From contig NZ_JH584241.1 in the NCBI RefSeq assembly GCF_000241485.1, positions 1,487,424 to 1,547,779 of the forward strand: DNA of 60,356 bases, in the 5' to 3' direction. This document shows positions 44,660 through 54,900 of this stretch, one piece after another. The translations under genes were made by a program, and so were the position numbers. The notes under the pieces were generated by a model. That model was not told the origin of the DNA. It saw only the letters and a program-made list of their open reading frames with translations, and ran no database searches. Origin of the DNA: Sphingomonas sp. PAMC 26605 (GTDB lineage Bacteria > Pseudomonadota > Alphaproteobacteria > Sphingomonadales > Sphingomonadaceae). Each line of letters starts with the position of its first letter. The stretch's first letter is position 1.

Positions 44660-46171
44660 ATGGCGATCTCGGACTTCATCGACAACGCAATCGCATCGGT
44701 TGCGCCGTCCTGGGCTGCAGGGCGCGTCGCGGCGCGCGCGCGTTTCGAGGTCGCAGTTTCAGCGCGCGACGGCATCCGCCAGTTCGACGCCGCAACGCGC
44801 GACCGCCGCACGCACGGTTGGAACCGCAACCCCAGTTCGGCCGATGGCGAGAATGCCAATGCGCGCCAAATGCTCGCCTGGGCGGGGCACGATCTGGTGC
44901 GCAACAACAAATATGCCGCGGCAGGGGTGCGCCAACAGGTCGCCACGATCTGGGGAGATGGCATATCGGTCCAGATCACGCACCCGGTGAAGCTGGTACG
45001 CAATCGGGCGCAGGCCGCGTGGGACCGCTGGGCGGAAAGCAAGGTCGACGGCTTCGGCGACTGGTACGGCCACGGCAAGCTGGCGGTGCGCGAGATGATC
45101 GTGGGCGGTGAGTCTATCACGACGTGGCTTCCCGACGCGTCGGGACCGAGCGGGCTGGTCGCGGGCCTCGAGGGCGCGCAGCTCGACATGTCGCGCAACT
45201 ATCCGCTGAACGATGGTGGCAAGGTCGTGCAGGGCGTCCAGTTCGACAAGAGCGGGCTGCGCACTGGCTATTGGCTCTTCCCGGATCACCCGAACGATCC
45301 GATTCGCACCACGGCCAGTTCGCAGTCGAAGTTCGTCCCGATCGACCATGTCGACCACATGTTCGAGCGGCTGCGCTACCGCCAGACGCGCGGCGTCTCC
45401 TGGCTTGGCGCGGTCGCCATGACGCTGCGCGATATCGCTGATATCGAAGACGCCAAGCGGTTGCAGGAAAAGGTTCAGGCCTGTCTCGCGCTGATCGTCC
45501 AGCCCGGCGAAGGCCAGTCGGGCTCGCCGCTTGGTCAGCAGCAGCCTGGTCACGATGACCGCCCCGGCAAGCCCCTTGAGGAAACGTTGCGGCCTGGTAT
45601 GATTGCGCGGCTGAAGTCGGGGGAGACCGCGTCCACCATCAACCCGTCGCCGTCGCAAAGCACGGTGGAGTTCATCCGGCAGCAGCTTGGGGCGGTATCG
45701 GCCAACATGGTGCCGTACCATTTGATGACCGGGGACGTCAGCCAGGCCAATTATTCCGGGCTGCGCGCGGCGATGAACGGCAGCTACGCGCTGGTCGACG
45801 ACTGGCAGCAGAACGAAGTCATCCCGCTGTTATGCAAGCCGGCCGTCATGCGTCGCATGCAACGGCTGATGCTGGAGACCGGCGATCCGCGCTTCCTGCA
45901 GATCGGCATGACGTTCGCCTTGCCGATCCGACGGATGGTCGACCCGGTCAAGGATTTGATGGGCGAGGTTCTGGAGATTCGCGCTGGGCTCAAGCTGATC
46001 GAAACCGGTCTCGCCGAGCGCGGGATCAATCCCGACGAGCATATGCGCAAGATCCGGGCGATGAACGACACGATCGATAGTCTCGGCTTGGCGCTTGATA
46101 CCGATCCGCGCCGGCTAACCGATGCCGGCGTGCTGCAGGTTGCGACCGGCTTCCTGGCACCCAAGGAGTAG
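44660..46171 (+). CDS. Portal protein, lambda family
   Basis: A 503-residue portal at the DNA entry vertex. It has the family features GWNRNPSSADGENANARQML (about residues 53-72), RNNKYAAAGVRQQVATIWGDGI, HMFERLRYRQTRGVSWL and MTGDVSQANYSGLRAAM (about 357-373). ATG at 44660 follows the gpW-like stop closely; longer starts would overlap it. Confidence 0.93.
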   Translation: MAISDFIDNAIASVAPSWAAGRVAARARFEVAVSARDGIRQFDAATRDRRTHGWNRNPSSADGENANARQMLAWAGHDLVRNNKYAAAGVRQQVATIWGDGISVQITHPVKLVRNRAQAAWDRWAESKVDGFGDWYGHGKLAVREMIVGGESITTWLPDASGPSGLVAGLEGAQLDMSRNYPLNDGGKVVQGVQFDKSGLRTGYWLFPDHPNDPIRTTASSQSKFVPIDHVDHMFERLRYRQTRGVSWLGAVAMTLRDIADIEDAKRLQEKVQACLALIVQPGEGQSGSPLGQQQPGHDDRPGKPLEETLRPGMIARLKSGETASTINPSPSQSTVEFIRQQLGAVSANMVPYHLMTGDVSQANYSGLRAAMNGSYALVDDWQQNEVIPLLCKPAVMRRMQRLMLETGDPRFLQIGMTFALPIRRMVDPVKDLMGEVLEIRAGLKLIETGLAERGINPDEHMRKIRAMNDTIDSLGLALDTDPRRLTDAGVLQVATGFLAPKE

Positions 46172-46175
46172 CAAG

Positions 46176-48419
46176 ATGACGAGGTTAAACGTTGCCGTCC
46201 CGCACGTGCTGCGGGCCGGGCACCTGCACGCTTGCGCCGATGGCGCGCGGTCGGCCGCGTTGGCCGTGGCGCCCGCCGCGCCGCACGATGGTCAACGCCT
46301 GGCGGTTGCCAGCAGCTACGACGTTTCGGCGCGCACAGTCGAGCTGATCACTGCGACCGAGACGGCCATTCTGATGCCGGCATGGCTCGTCGGCATCTAT
46401 GATGTCGATTATTACTACGAGATCCTCGATTGTTCGCCCGAAGCGGTCGATCTCAGCCAAGTGAATGCCGGCAACGCGCCGTTGCTCGATACGCACGATC
46501 GCTTCGAACTGGCGAGCAGGCTGGGCGTCGTGCGGTCCGCGCAAATCGTCGATCAGCAGGTGTTGACGCTCTGCGCGTTCGGCCAGTCGCAGCAGGCGCG
46601 CGACGCCGAGGCCGAATTCGCAGCGGGCACGCCGCCCAAGGTCAGCGTCGGTTACCGGCGCAACCAGATGATCCTTGTCGGCATCCAAGACGACATCCCG
46701 ATCTACCGCGTCACCAGCTGGACGCTCACCGAAACCTCGCTCGTCTCGATTGCGGCCGATCCCAATGCGGGGGTCCGATCGGCGCACCCTGTTCAGACCC
46801 CCTCCAACAGCACGGAGCATACCATGTCGCTTTTCTCGTCCCCTCGCCGCACCCTTCCTGCACCTCCGATCGGGGTACATGCCGACGCCGGTCGCAGCTT
46901 TCCCGAAGTAATCGGGACGCGCGGGCCGGCGCCCGCGCCGGCCCCGGCTCCCGCTCCGGCGCCCGCGCCCGCACCCGCTCCGGCGCCCGAGCCTGCGCCT
47001 GCACCGGCGCCTGCACCCGCAGCGGGGGGTGAAGGCGAGCGCACCGTTCAGCAGCCGAGCGTCACCCGCTTCACCGCTTCGACCGCGCTTTCGCTGGTCG
47101 ATATGGCGCGCTCGTTTGGCGACACCGTCGTCACGCGCGCGCAGGAACTGATCGCGCAGAACGAAGCCGGGACGATCAGCACCGACGGCGCGCGCGCCGC
47201 GCTGATGACCGCGATGGGCGACGCGCAGCGTTCGTCGGTCGGAGGCGTGACCGTCGGCGGTCGCGCGATCGAGATCACAGCGGACGAACGCGACCGGTTC
47301 CGTCGCGGTGCCGAGAACTCGATCATCCAGCGTGTTGGCCTGACGCAGCTGCTGACCGATGGCGCTCGCATCCGCGGGGAGACGGTCGATCTCAGCCCCG
47401 GCGAGTTCCGCGGTATCCGCAACGCCGAGCTGGCGCGCATGTCGCTCGAGCGCGCGGGGCAGCGCGTCGATACCTATGATCGCGATGCGATCGTCGGCCA
47501 GGCTATGGCGCTCCGCATGGGGCCGATGGGCGCTACGACCGACTTCCCGGTCATCCTCGAGGGTGTGGTCAATCGTGTCCTACAGGCGGCGTACGCTACC
47601 CAGCCCGACACCTGGCGCCAGTTCTGCGGAATCGGTTCGGTCGGCGACTTCCGTCCGACCTACAACCTGCTGCGCGGTACCTTCGGAGCGCTCGACACGG
47701 TCAACGAGGACGGCGAGGTCAAGAACAAGCCGATCCCCGATGGCGCGAAGGAATCGATCCGTGCCGGCACCAAGGGCAACATCATCGGCCTGACCCGCCA
47801 GGCGATCGTCAACGACGATCTCGGCGCGTTCAACGACCTCGCGGTCGAGCTGGGCCGCGCCGGCAAGCTGTCGATCGAGGTCGACGTCTACAAGCTGCTC
47901 GCCCTCAACGCGGGGCTCGGGCCGCTCATGGCGGATGGCAAGACGCTGTTCCATACCGATCACGGCAACATCGTCACGCCGGGCGGGCCGCTCACGATCA
48001 ACCAGTTCGAGCAGATGGACCTTCTGTTCGCCGCGCAAAAGGATTTGTCGGGCAACGACTTCCTCGATCTGATGCTCAGCGTTCTGCTAGTGCCGCGCGG
48101 CCAGCGCGGGGATGCCAACGTCATCAACGCGAGCGAGTTCGACACCGACACCGCGGGCAAGTTCCAGAAGCCGAACAAGGTCCGCGGGCTGTTCTCGACC
48201 ATCGTCGGCTCGCCGCGTCTCGCAGGCACGCGTCGCTATGGCTTCGCCGACCCAAACGTCGCCCCGACGATCAAGGTCGTCTTCCTGAACGGCAATCAGG
48301 AACCGCGCGTCGAGAGCAAGGATGGCTGGCGCATCGACGGCACCGAATGGCGCGTGCTGTTCGATTACGGTGTCGGCGCCATCAACTGGCGCTCCGGCGT
48401 CACCGACGCGGGCGCGTAA
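46176..48419 (+). CDS. Prohead protease / major capsid protein fusion with Ala-Pro linker
   Basis: A 747-residue two-domain protein. The first 200 residues are a caudoviral prohead protease: His in LLDTHDRFELASRLG (about 105-119), Ser in PKVSVGYRRN. A linker of about 17 Ala-Pro repeats (about 248-287) leads to the HK97-type major capsid domain (SIIQRVGLTQLLTDGARIRG, then FPVILEGVVNRVLQAAYATQ). The AAGGAG ribosome site 8 bases before the ATG supports high expression. Protease-capsid fusions are known in this phage group. Confidence 0.9.
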   Translation: MTRLNVAVPHVLRAGHLHACADGARSAALAVAPAAPHDGQRLAVASSYDVSARTVELITATETAILMPAWLVGIYDVDYYYEILDCSPEAVDLSQVNAGNAPLLDTHDRFELASRLGVVRSAQIVDQQVLTLCAFGQSQQARDAEAEFAAGTPPKVSVGYRRNQMILVGIQDDIPIYRVTSWTLTETSLVSIAADPNAGVRSAHPVQTPSNSTEHTMSLFSSPRRTLPAPPIGVHADAGRSFPEVIGTRGPAPAPAPAPAPAPAPAPAPAPEPAPAPAPAPAAGGEGERTVQQPSVTRFTASTALSLVDMARSFGDTVVTRAQELIAQNEAGTISTDGARAALMTAMGDAQRSSVGGVTVGGRAIEITADERDRFRRGAENSIIQRVGLTQLLTDGARIRGETVDLSPGEFRGIRNAELARMSLERAGQRVDTYDRDAIVGQAMALRMGPMGATTDFPVILEGVVNRVLQAAYATQPDTWRQFCGIGSVGDFRPTYNLLRGTFGALDTVNEDGEVKNKPIPDGAKESIRAGTKGNIIGLTRQAIVNDDLGAFNDLAVELGRAGKLSIEVDVYKLLALNAGLGPLMADGKTLFHTDHGNIVTPGGPLTINQFEQMDLLFAAQKDLSGNDFLDLMLSVLLVPRGQRGDANVINASEFDTDTAGKFQKPNKVRGLFSTIVGSPRLAGTRRYGFADPNVAPTIKVVFLNGNQEPRVESKDGWRIDGTEWRVLFDYGVGAINWRSGVTDAGA

Positions 48420-48436
48420 GCCCGCATTTCCGTCAG

Positions 48437-48461
48437 CGCCGCGGCGGTCAACGCCGCGGCG
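48437..48461 (+). terminator. GC-rich hairpin between capsid and decoration genes
   Basis: Two copies of the self-complementary CGCCGCGGCG flank the loop GTCAA, giving a perfect 10-base-pair stem. No T-run follows. It lies just after the capsid stop, so it may stabilise the capsid mRNA or partly terminate transcription. Confidence 0.5.
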
Positions 48462-48477
48462 AGCAGGAGTTTGACCG

Positions 48478-48810
48478 ATGAATAATTTCGTACAGCCCGG
48501 TAAAATGCTCGATCTGATCGCTCCGGCCGGGGGCGTCGTCGGCGGCAAGACCGTCAAGATCAACAGCATCATCGCCATTCCCGCCAAGAACGCGCTCGAA
48601 ACCTACCCTTTTTCGGGTGCCGTTGAAGGCGTTTTCGACCTCGACGCCAAGACCGCGCAGGCGTGGGCCGCGGGCGTCACCTTGTATTGGGACGATACCG
48701 CAAAGGTCTATACGACCACCGCTGGCGGCAATACCAAGGCCGGATACGCCGTCGCCGACAAGGACGCAGCCGCAGCGATCGGCCGCGTCAAGTTGATCCC
48801 GTCGATCTAA
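48478..48810 (+). CDS. DUF2190 capsid decoration-like protein
   Basis: A 110-residue beta-rich protein directly after the capsid gene. It has the DUF2190 features MNNFVQPGKMLDLIAPAGGV, IAIPAKNALETYPFSGAVEG, and VTLYWDDTAKVYTTTAGGNT. DUF2190 proteins are thought to act as capsid cement. AGGAG lies 8 bases before the ATG. Confidence 0.85.
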   Translation: MNNFVQPGKMLDLIAPAGGVVGGKTVKINSIIAIPAKNALETYPFSGAVEGVFDLDAKTAQAWAAGVTLYWDDTAKVYTTTAGGNTKAGYAVADKDAAAAIGRVKLIPSI

Positions 48811-48811
48811 G

Positions 48812-49132
48812 ATGACGGGCTTTGTCGAACGCAAGGCGGCGTTGATCGACGCCGCCTTTGTCGCGTTCGGCGAGGATGCGATGTGGACCGGCATTGAAGC
48901 GCCGGTCCGCATCCGCTTTGGTACCAGCGACGAAGAGGGCAAGTTTTCCGAAAGCGGCTTCATCTCGCGTGGTGACCGGATGCGGGTCCGCCAGAGCGAG
49001 GTTCCGGCACCGAACGAAGGCGACATAGTCAGCGTCGCGACCGGGTTGAATGCCGGCACCTATCGCTTGGTCGGCGAGCCCATCCTCGGTTCGAAGCGGG
49101 TCTGGGACTGCGATGTCACGGTGGTGCGCTGA
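48812..49132 (+). CDS. Head-tail connector protein (gpFII-like)
   Basis: A 106-residue small beta protein (VRIRFGTSDEEGKFSESGF, then AGTYRLVGEPILGSKRVWDC) in the position of lambda gpFII. Likely a neck component joining head and tail. The identity is from size, order and beta pattern. Its stop overlaps the next ATG (TGATG). Confidence 0.65.
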   Translation: MTGFVERKAALIDAAFVAFGEDAMWTGIEAPVRIRFGTSDEEGKFSESGFISRGDRMRVRQSEVPAPNEGDIVSVATGLNAGTYRLVGEPILGSKRVWDCDVTVVR

Positions 49133-49779
49133 TGCGGATCACAGCGACGCTCGAAGGTCTCGACGTAACGCTTTCGGCAATCAGCGCAGAGATCGCCGGC
49201 GTCGTGACGGCGGCGATGCGTGAGGGTACGGCCGGTCTGAAGGATGAACTGCGCGAACAGGTGCGGGGCGCGGGCTTGGGCGCGCGGCTTGCCACGACAT
49301 GGCAAGCCAATAATTATCCGGCGACAGGCGAAAGTATCGAGCCTGCTGGCTATGTATTTTCGCGAGCTCCGACCATCATCTCGGCCTATGCCGAGGGGGC
49401 GACGATCGTCCCACTAGCAGGGCATCGCTATCTGGCGATCCCGACGAAGAATGTCCCGCGCGGGAGAGGTCGTCGCAAGCCGCGTATGACCGTCTTTGAG
49501 GTTGAAACCAGCTTCAATCAGGATTTGATCCTGCGACCGGGCAAGCGCGGTACTCTGCTTGGGTTCATCGACGCAGTGCGCGCCAAATCGATCAAGCGGC
49601 CAGGGGTGCGCAACGCGACGAAGGGGCGGCTCGCGCAGGGGCGCAAGCGCGAGCTGATTCTGATGTTCGTATTCGTCAAGTCGATCCGCGTGGCCAAGGT
49701 TCTCGACGTAGAGGGCGCTGCCAACCGGTGGGCCGCGAATATCGCCGCATCGGTTTCCGCGCAGCTGGGGAAAGGTTGA
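49132..49779 (+). CDS. DUF6441-type tail completion protein
   Basis: A 215-residue protein with helices at the start (EIAGVVTAAMREGTAGLKDE), GLGARLATTWQANNYP, APTIISAYAEGATI and a basic PRGRGRRKPRMTVFEV stretch. This matches DUF6441 proteins at the HK97 gp10/lambda gpZ position, needed for tail completion. The function is inferred from order. Confidence 0.7.
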   Translation: MRITATLEGLDVTLSAISAEIAGVVTAAMREGTAGLKDELREQVRGAGLGARLATTWQANNYPATGESIEPAGYVFSRAPTIISAYAEGATIVPLAGHRYLAIPTKNVPRGRGRRKPRMTVFEVETSFNQDLILRPGKRGTLLGFIDAVRAKSIKRPGVRNATKGRLAQGRKRELILMFVFVKSIRVAKVLDVEGAANRWAANIAASVSAQLGKG

Positions 49780-49780
49780 T

Positions 49781-50209
49781 ATGTCCAAGCGGCGCGACGT
49801 GATCATGGCGGTAAAGGCGTTGGCTACAGCCGCGCTTCCCAACGCGAAGATCCGCGGCTTCGATGGCGACACCGCTCGCCCGACGAACGTCACGGGTGGC
49901 GGCGTCGTCATCGGTCACCCCGGCGATCCGGGAGAACCAGCGGTCGACCTGTCGCCGCTCACCTACAATTACGATCATCCAATCACGCTCGAGTTTGCGC
50001 CAGGCGGCAGTGACCAGGCGGGCGGACTCGACGCGATGATGGGGGTATTCGGCGCGGCCATCGAAGCCGACCGGACGCTCGGCGGCCTGTGCAGCTGGAT
50101 CGAAGCACAAGCGCCGGATGAGGACGATACCCCGTCCGGCACCGGATCGCAGCGCTGGGCGATGCTCGACGTGATTGCGTCCTATTCTACCCCCAACCCG
50201 CTCACCTGA
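49781..50209 (+). CDS. Putative tail terminator protein
   Basis: A 142-residue protein between the tail completion protein and the tail tube, where lambda has gpU. It shows an N-terminal helix then beta strands (YNYDHPITLEFAPGG, MLDVIASYSTPNPLT). Likely caps the tail tube at its correct length. Weak sequence evidence. Confidence 0.6.
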   Translation: MSKRRDVIMAVKALATAALPNAKIRGFDGDTARPTNVTGGGVVIGHPGDPGEPAVDLSPLTYNYDHPITLEFAPGGSDQAGGLDAMMGVFGAAIEADRTLGGLCSWIEAQAPDEDDTPSGTGSQRWAMLDVIASYSTPNPLT

Positions 50210-50221
50210 GAGGAAATCACT

Positions 50222-51175
50222 ATGTCCCGTGCACGCGGCGCGAACGCGAAGGCGTTCGGCATCTTCGAAGCCACGCCCGGCGTTACCCCGGCTCCCGGCG
50301 CGAGCTGGTTCGGCATCCCGTTCGTCAGCCACACGCTCGGCGAGGAACGCCCGTTGATCCCGTCCGACTTGCTCGGGCAGGGACGGGAGATGCAAGACCC
50401 GACGCCGGATGTCGCCACCAACGATGGTGATATGATCGTGCCTGTCGACGTGCGGAATTTCGGCCACTGGCTGAAGCTGTTCTTCGGCAACCCCGTTTCC
50501 ACGGCCGGTGCCGCGTCCGAAGAGACGCATGTCTTCACGTCGGGTGTGGCTACGTTGCCGAGCATGTCCTTGGAGATCGGCGCGCCCGAAATCCCGGCCT
50601 ACAGCACGCACTACGGCCTGCGCGGCAACCAGTTGAAGATTTCGCAGGCACGCTCCGGCCTGCTCAACGCGACGTGCAGCTTGGTCGGTATCGGCGAGAG
50701 CCCGACAGCGGCGGTCACCGCGGCTGGCGCGGGCGCAACGGCCTCGCTCCCGATCACCCGCTTCCCGCAGGCATCGGGCTACGTGAAAAAGGATGGTCAG
50801 CAGCTCGGCAGCGTGGTCAGCGCCGACTTCACCTACAGCAACGCGCTCGAGAAGATCGAAACGATCAAGGCGGACGGTCGAATCGAGGACAGCGATCCCG
50901 GCATGGTGAGCATGTCAGGATCGGTTGGCGTCCGGTTTCGGGACACCACCCTTCTGCTCGCCGCGACCAACGGCACTCCAATCGAACTCGACTTCGGCTG
51001 GGCGAGCGGGGTTCACGGCTTGGTGTTTGCAGTGCCGCGCGTCTTCCTGCCGGCGGTCAAACGGCCGATCGCGGGACCGAACGGCATCCTGGCGACCTTC
51101 AACTGGCAGGCCAGTGGCGCGAACGCCCCGAGCGTCACCGTCACGCTGACCAACGATGTCCCCACCTATGCTTAA
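50222..51175 (+). CDS. Major tail tube protein
   Basis: A 317-residue protein that should form the tail tube. It has FGIFEATPGVTPAPGASWFG, VDVRNFGHWLKLFFGNPVST and a C-terminal Ig-like-looking part (ATFNWQASGANAPSVTVTLT). GAGG lies about 8 bases before the ATG. Followed by the gpG/gpGT genes, as expected for a tube gene. Confidence 0.8.
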   Translation: MSRARGANAKAFGIFEATPGVTPAPGASWFGIPFVSHTLGEERPLIPSDLLGQGREMQDPTPDVATNDGDMIVPVDVRNFGHWLKLFFGNPVSTAGAASEETHVFTSGVATLPSMSLEIGAPEIPAYSTHYGLRGNQLKISQARSGLLNATCSLVGIGESPTAAVTAAGAGATASLPITRFPQASGYVKKDGQQLGSVVSADFTYSNALEKIETIKADGRIEDSDPGMVSMSGSVGVRFRDTTLLLAATNGTPIELDFGWASGVHGLVFAVPRVFLPAVKRPIAGPNGILATFNWQASGANAPSVTVTLTNDVPTYA

Positions 51176-51686
51176 GCTGGGCGAGGTCGATCCGGTCTGG
51201 AAGGAACTGTTTCCCGCAAACGGCGATACGCCGGCGGTGCGGGTGCAGTTCAAGCCGATCGGCATCAAGGCACTCCGCGCTGCGCGCCGCGCCATCGCCG
51301 CGGCGCTCGGGGTCGATCCCGACGATATCGAGAATGCGGGTGATGAATTGTCGCGGGAGTTGATCCGCGCCGGTCTGATCGCCTGGGAAGGTATCGGCGA
51401 TCTCGACGATAATGTGATCGAGGTGACGCCCGAGACCATTGAGATGTTCATCGCCGATCCGCGCACGTTCGAAGCGGCCGATCGCGTCTATGTCACGCCG
51501 TGGGTCATGCAGGATCTGGAAAAAAACGGCTCATCCGCCTCGCCAGTTGGCACTGGGGTGGCGGAGACGCCGGCGAAGGATACTGCCGGCTCGTCTGCGC
51601 CTCGCGCGAAAAAGGCCGCTGCGACGAGTGCGCGTACACCAAAGATGAGCCGCAAACCGAAGCCGGCGCCGGCGTCTGGGAGCTGA
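51168..51686 (+). CDS. Tail assembly chaperone, short form (gpG-like)
   Basis: A 172-residue zero-frame product starting inside the tail tube gene's end (8-base overlap). The first 120 residues (VRVQFKPIGIKALRAARRAI, then LIRAGLIAWEGIGDLDDNVI) are the chaperone domain. After the slippery site the zero frame encodes an Ala/Pro/Lys-rich tail to 51686. The short form is the main product in lambda-like systems. Confidence 0.8.
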   Translation: MLKLGEVDPVWKELFPANGDTPAVRVQFKPIGIKALRAARRAIAAALGVDPDDIENAGDELSRELIRAGLIAWEGIGDLDDNVIEVTPETIEMFIADPRTFEAADRVYVTPWVMQDLEKNGSSASPVGTGVAETPAKDTAGSSAPRAKKAAATSARTPKMSRKPKPAPASGS

Positions 51687-51904
51687 TCGAGGGCGCCGGA
51701 TCGCAACTCCGACTTGCCACGATCCCAATTCCCGGTGGGGGCGTCGTATCGCGGCCGATCGGCCTAGATTTCGGCGCGGTGCTTGCGATGGGCACCGCTC
51801 TCGACGTCGACCAGAAGTTGCTCGCAAGCATCCTGCCCGGTGTCGAGGCGGCGATCATCGCTTCGTTTTCTGATGAACCCACTGTGATTGATGAAGGAGA
51901 ATAG
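51168..51904 (+). CDS. Tail assembly chaperone, frameshift fusion (gpGT-like)
   Basis: A -1 slip at 51521-51527 joins the first 120 residues to a second frame of 125 codons (RLIRLASWHWGGGDAGEGYC, then REKGRCDECAYTKDE and ALDVDQKLLASILPGVEAAI), ending TAG at 51902-51904. The total is about 245 residues. In lambda the fusion binds the tape measure protein while the gpG part binds tube subunits. The tape measure gene starts one base after this stop. Confidence 0.8.
51521..51527 (+). promoter_or_regulatory. Slippery site A-AAA-AAC for -1 frameshifting
   Basis: The heptamer is in the correct phase: zero-frame codons GAA-AAA-AAC. It obeys X-XXY-YYZ. Slipping back one base opens the 125-codon gpT-like frame. 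The downstream GC-rich stretch could form a stimulating structure, which I did not model. Confidence 0.85.
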
Positions 51905-51905
51905 C

Positions 51906-54900
51906 ATGGCCGACCGGTCAGTTGCGATCCGCCTCGCCACGGCGGGTAAGGCGACCGTCGTGCGCGACATCACCGATATCGGTGACGCACAGGAAGCCCA
52001 GGCACAGCGCTGGCAGAAGGCGTACGAGAAAGCGGGCGACGATGTCACCGTGTCGCTGCGTCGCCAAGCTCAGGCGGCGGCGAAGATCGCCGCGATCATG
52101 CCACAGACGAACGTCCAGTTTGCTGCGCAAACCGCTGCCGGTACTAACTATCAGGGGGCTAGCGCTCGCGACTCTGCGGCGGCATTTCGAGAGTTACTCG
52201 CTGCTGAGGATGCGCTTGACGCCAAATCGCGGGCGCTGCTCGCGATTTTGGAACCGGTACGCGTTGCGCAAGAGCGCTATAACGCCGAGGTCGCGGACGC
52301 CGCAAAGCTTCACGACGCGAACCGGATCAGCCTCGATCAGTTCATCGCAGCCGAAGCGCGTGCCGCGGCTGCGCTCGAGCGGACGACCGGCGCTAGCCGC
52401 ACGTCGGGCCAGGCCGAGACCGCAGCGACTAAATATTCGATTTCGCCTGACACGGCTATCGTCGGGAAATCCGCTGCAGAGTCCGCTTCGGCGCTTAGCG
52501 AGCTGCTCACCCTGCAGGAACAGCAGGAGGCGCGCGCGACATCGCTGCGGGCAAAGCTCGATCCGCTCTACGTCGCGCAGCAAAAGTACGACGCCGAGAT
52601 CAAGAGCGCAGGTGAATTGCTAGCGGCGGGTGCGATCTCGCAGGATCTGCATTCCACGGCAGTCGCCAGCAGCGAAAAGGCACTGGCCGCTGCCAAGCGC
52701 GAGGTCGAGGGCCATAGCTCGGCGCTCAACCTCAACCGCACGCAGATGATCATCGGCCAGTCGGCCGTGATGCGCTTTACCGACTCGCTGATTGCGGGGC
52801 AGTCGCCAATCCGCGCGTTCGCGCTCGAGGCGCACAAGCTTGGGGAAGTCATATCGTTCGATGACGGCGGCGTCGCAGGCGGGATGGCGAAGCTCACCGC
52901 GCTGCTCAACCCGCTGACGATTGGCTTGGGCGCGATAGCCGTGGCAGCGATTGCAGCGGCCGTGGCGGGCGAGGAATATGCGGCGGCCGAAGCGAAACTC
53001 AGTGCCATCTCTGAGGGGACGGGGCGGCTTCTTGGTCAGAGCGGCGAGCAGCTCGAAGCCAGTGCGGAGGCAGCGGCCCGCGCCGGCAACATCACGATTT
53101 CTGCGGCGCGCGATATCGAGACTGGCTATCTCAAAGTTGCGAAAGCTGGGGATGTCCTGATCGGACTTACGGCGATCACGAAGGATTTCGCGGCAGCGAC
53201 CGGGACCGACATGAAGGCCGCACAGGCTGCATTGGGCGCGGCCTTCGCCGACCCAATCAAAGGCGCGCAGGATCTTACCGAGCAGTACGGCGTGCTCACG
53301 CAGGCGCAAATCGAGCATATCTCGAAACTCGTGGAGGAGGGCAACGCGGCCGGTGCGCAGCGTGCGCTTGTCGCAGATCTGAAGGATGCGTTCGATGGAG
53401 CGTCCGAACACGCCACAGGTTTGGCGCTTGCATGGGAACGGATCACGCATGGGACGCAGGATGCGTGGAATTGGCTCGGCAAATATTCCGATCTGTTGGT
53501 CACCACAGCGCTAAAGGACAATTTCCTTACATCGTGGTTGGTCACGCCCAACGCCGTCCAGAAGAGGTCAACGGGGCCGAGCGCTGCAGATCTGGCAGCA
53601 CAACAGCGAGCATCGTCCGTCGCCGATGATTACACCGGTGCCAACCAACTCGAGGCGTATCGCAAGAACGCAGGTGCGCTTCGGCAGGGTTTGAACACGC
53701 CCGGACTATCGGCCGACCAGCGAAGCTCGATGACGACCGCGCTCGATGCCTATTCGCATGCGCTCGATACCTTCATTCCGAAGCAGGACAAGGCCAACCA
53801 GCTCGCCGCCCTCGATGCCAAGATCGCCGCGACCAAGGTGCCGGCTGCAAAGGCAGCGCTCGCGGCGCAGCGGGAGCAGGTAGCCTCGGCGGGGGAGGTT
53901 GTGACAAGCGCAGATGTCCTAGCGCGTGCGCACTCAAAGGCAGATGCTGCGGCTGCGCGTGCGACGCACACCAATGGCGCGCACGCGGCATCGCTGGCGC
54001 GGCAGGCGGAATCGATGGAGGCGGCGGCTAAGTCCTCGCTCGATCTCGCAGACGCATATCTGAAGGGTGACAGCGCCGCGATCGAAGCTGAGGCGCGCCG
54101 CAAGGCGGTTACCGATGCGACCCGAAAGGGGATTGATGTCGAAGCTCAGGTGCGACGACAGCTGAACCTGAATGTAGCCGAAGCCGTCGCGACCGGGGCG
54201 AAGTCGGTTGCGCAGCTGCGCGATGAGACCAGCGCGCGGACTGATGCTAATGCCAAGGTGGACGCGGGGAAACTCAAGACAGCGGACCTCGCGCGGGCAC
54301 TTTCGGACGAGGCGGCGCTCCGCCCGTTATTGCGGTTGCAGACCGTCGCGCAGGGTTCCGCCCTTACCGCGCTGACCAAGGTGATCGACGCATACCGGGA
54401 GGCGCTTGACAAAGCGCATACGGCCGAATCTGACACGGCTGCTAACGCCTCGGTTGCAGCATCCCAGCGCCGGATCGATGACACGAAGGCCGCGATTGCA
54501 GACCTGTCGAAGTCGCCCCGTGATCAGGCAATCGCTGCCGCCTACCGGGCTGGAAACAACGAAGCCGATGACGGCCACTATTCCGGTGCCAAACGGCAGG
54601 AAGTGGTCGATATCAAAACCGAGGAAGCTTACGCCGACTTTGCCAAGACGCGCGCGAAGTATGTCGTCGATCAGATCCAATCGCAGCAGGATTCGCTCGC
54701 CCTCTCGCAGCGCGACCTCGAGTTACAGGGTGCCAACGAAGATAATCGCACGGTCGAACTGGACCAGCTCAAGGCATCGCTCGCTATCAAGCGCCTGTTC
54801 CCGGAGATGACGGACGCGGAGCGTGCTGCCATCCTGAAAGGCATCGCTGCTCAAGATGCGCTCAATGCCAAGCTGAAGGTGACTGCCGCGGCGCTCGACG

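Noticed and set aside
46920..47035. CRISPR-like or tandem repeat array
   Set aside because: The repetition is the Ala-Pro linker codons in the capsid fusion, not a spaced array.
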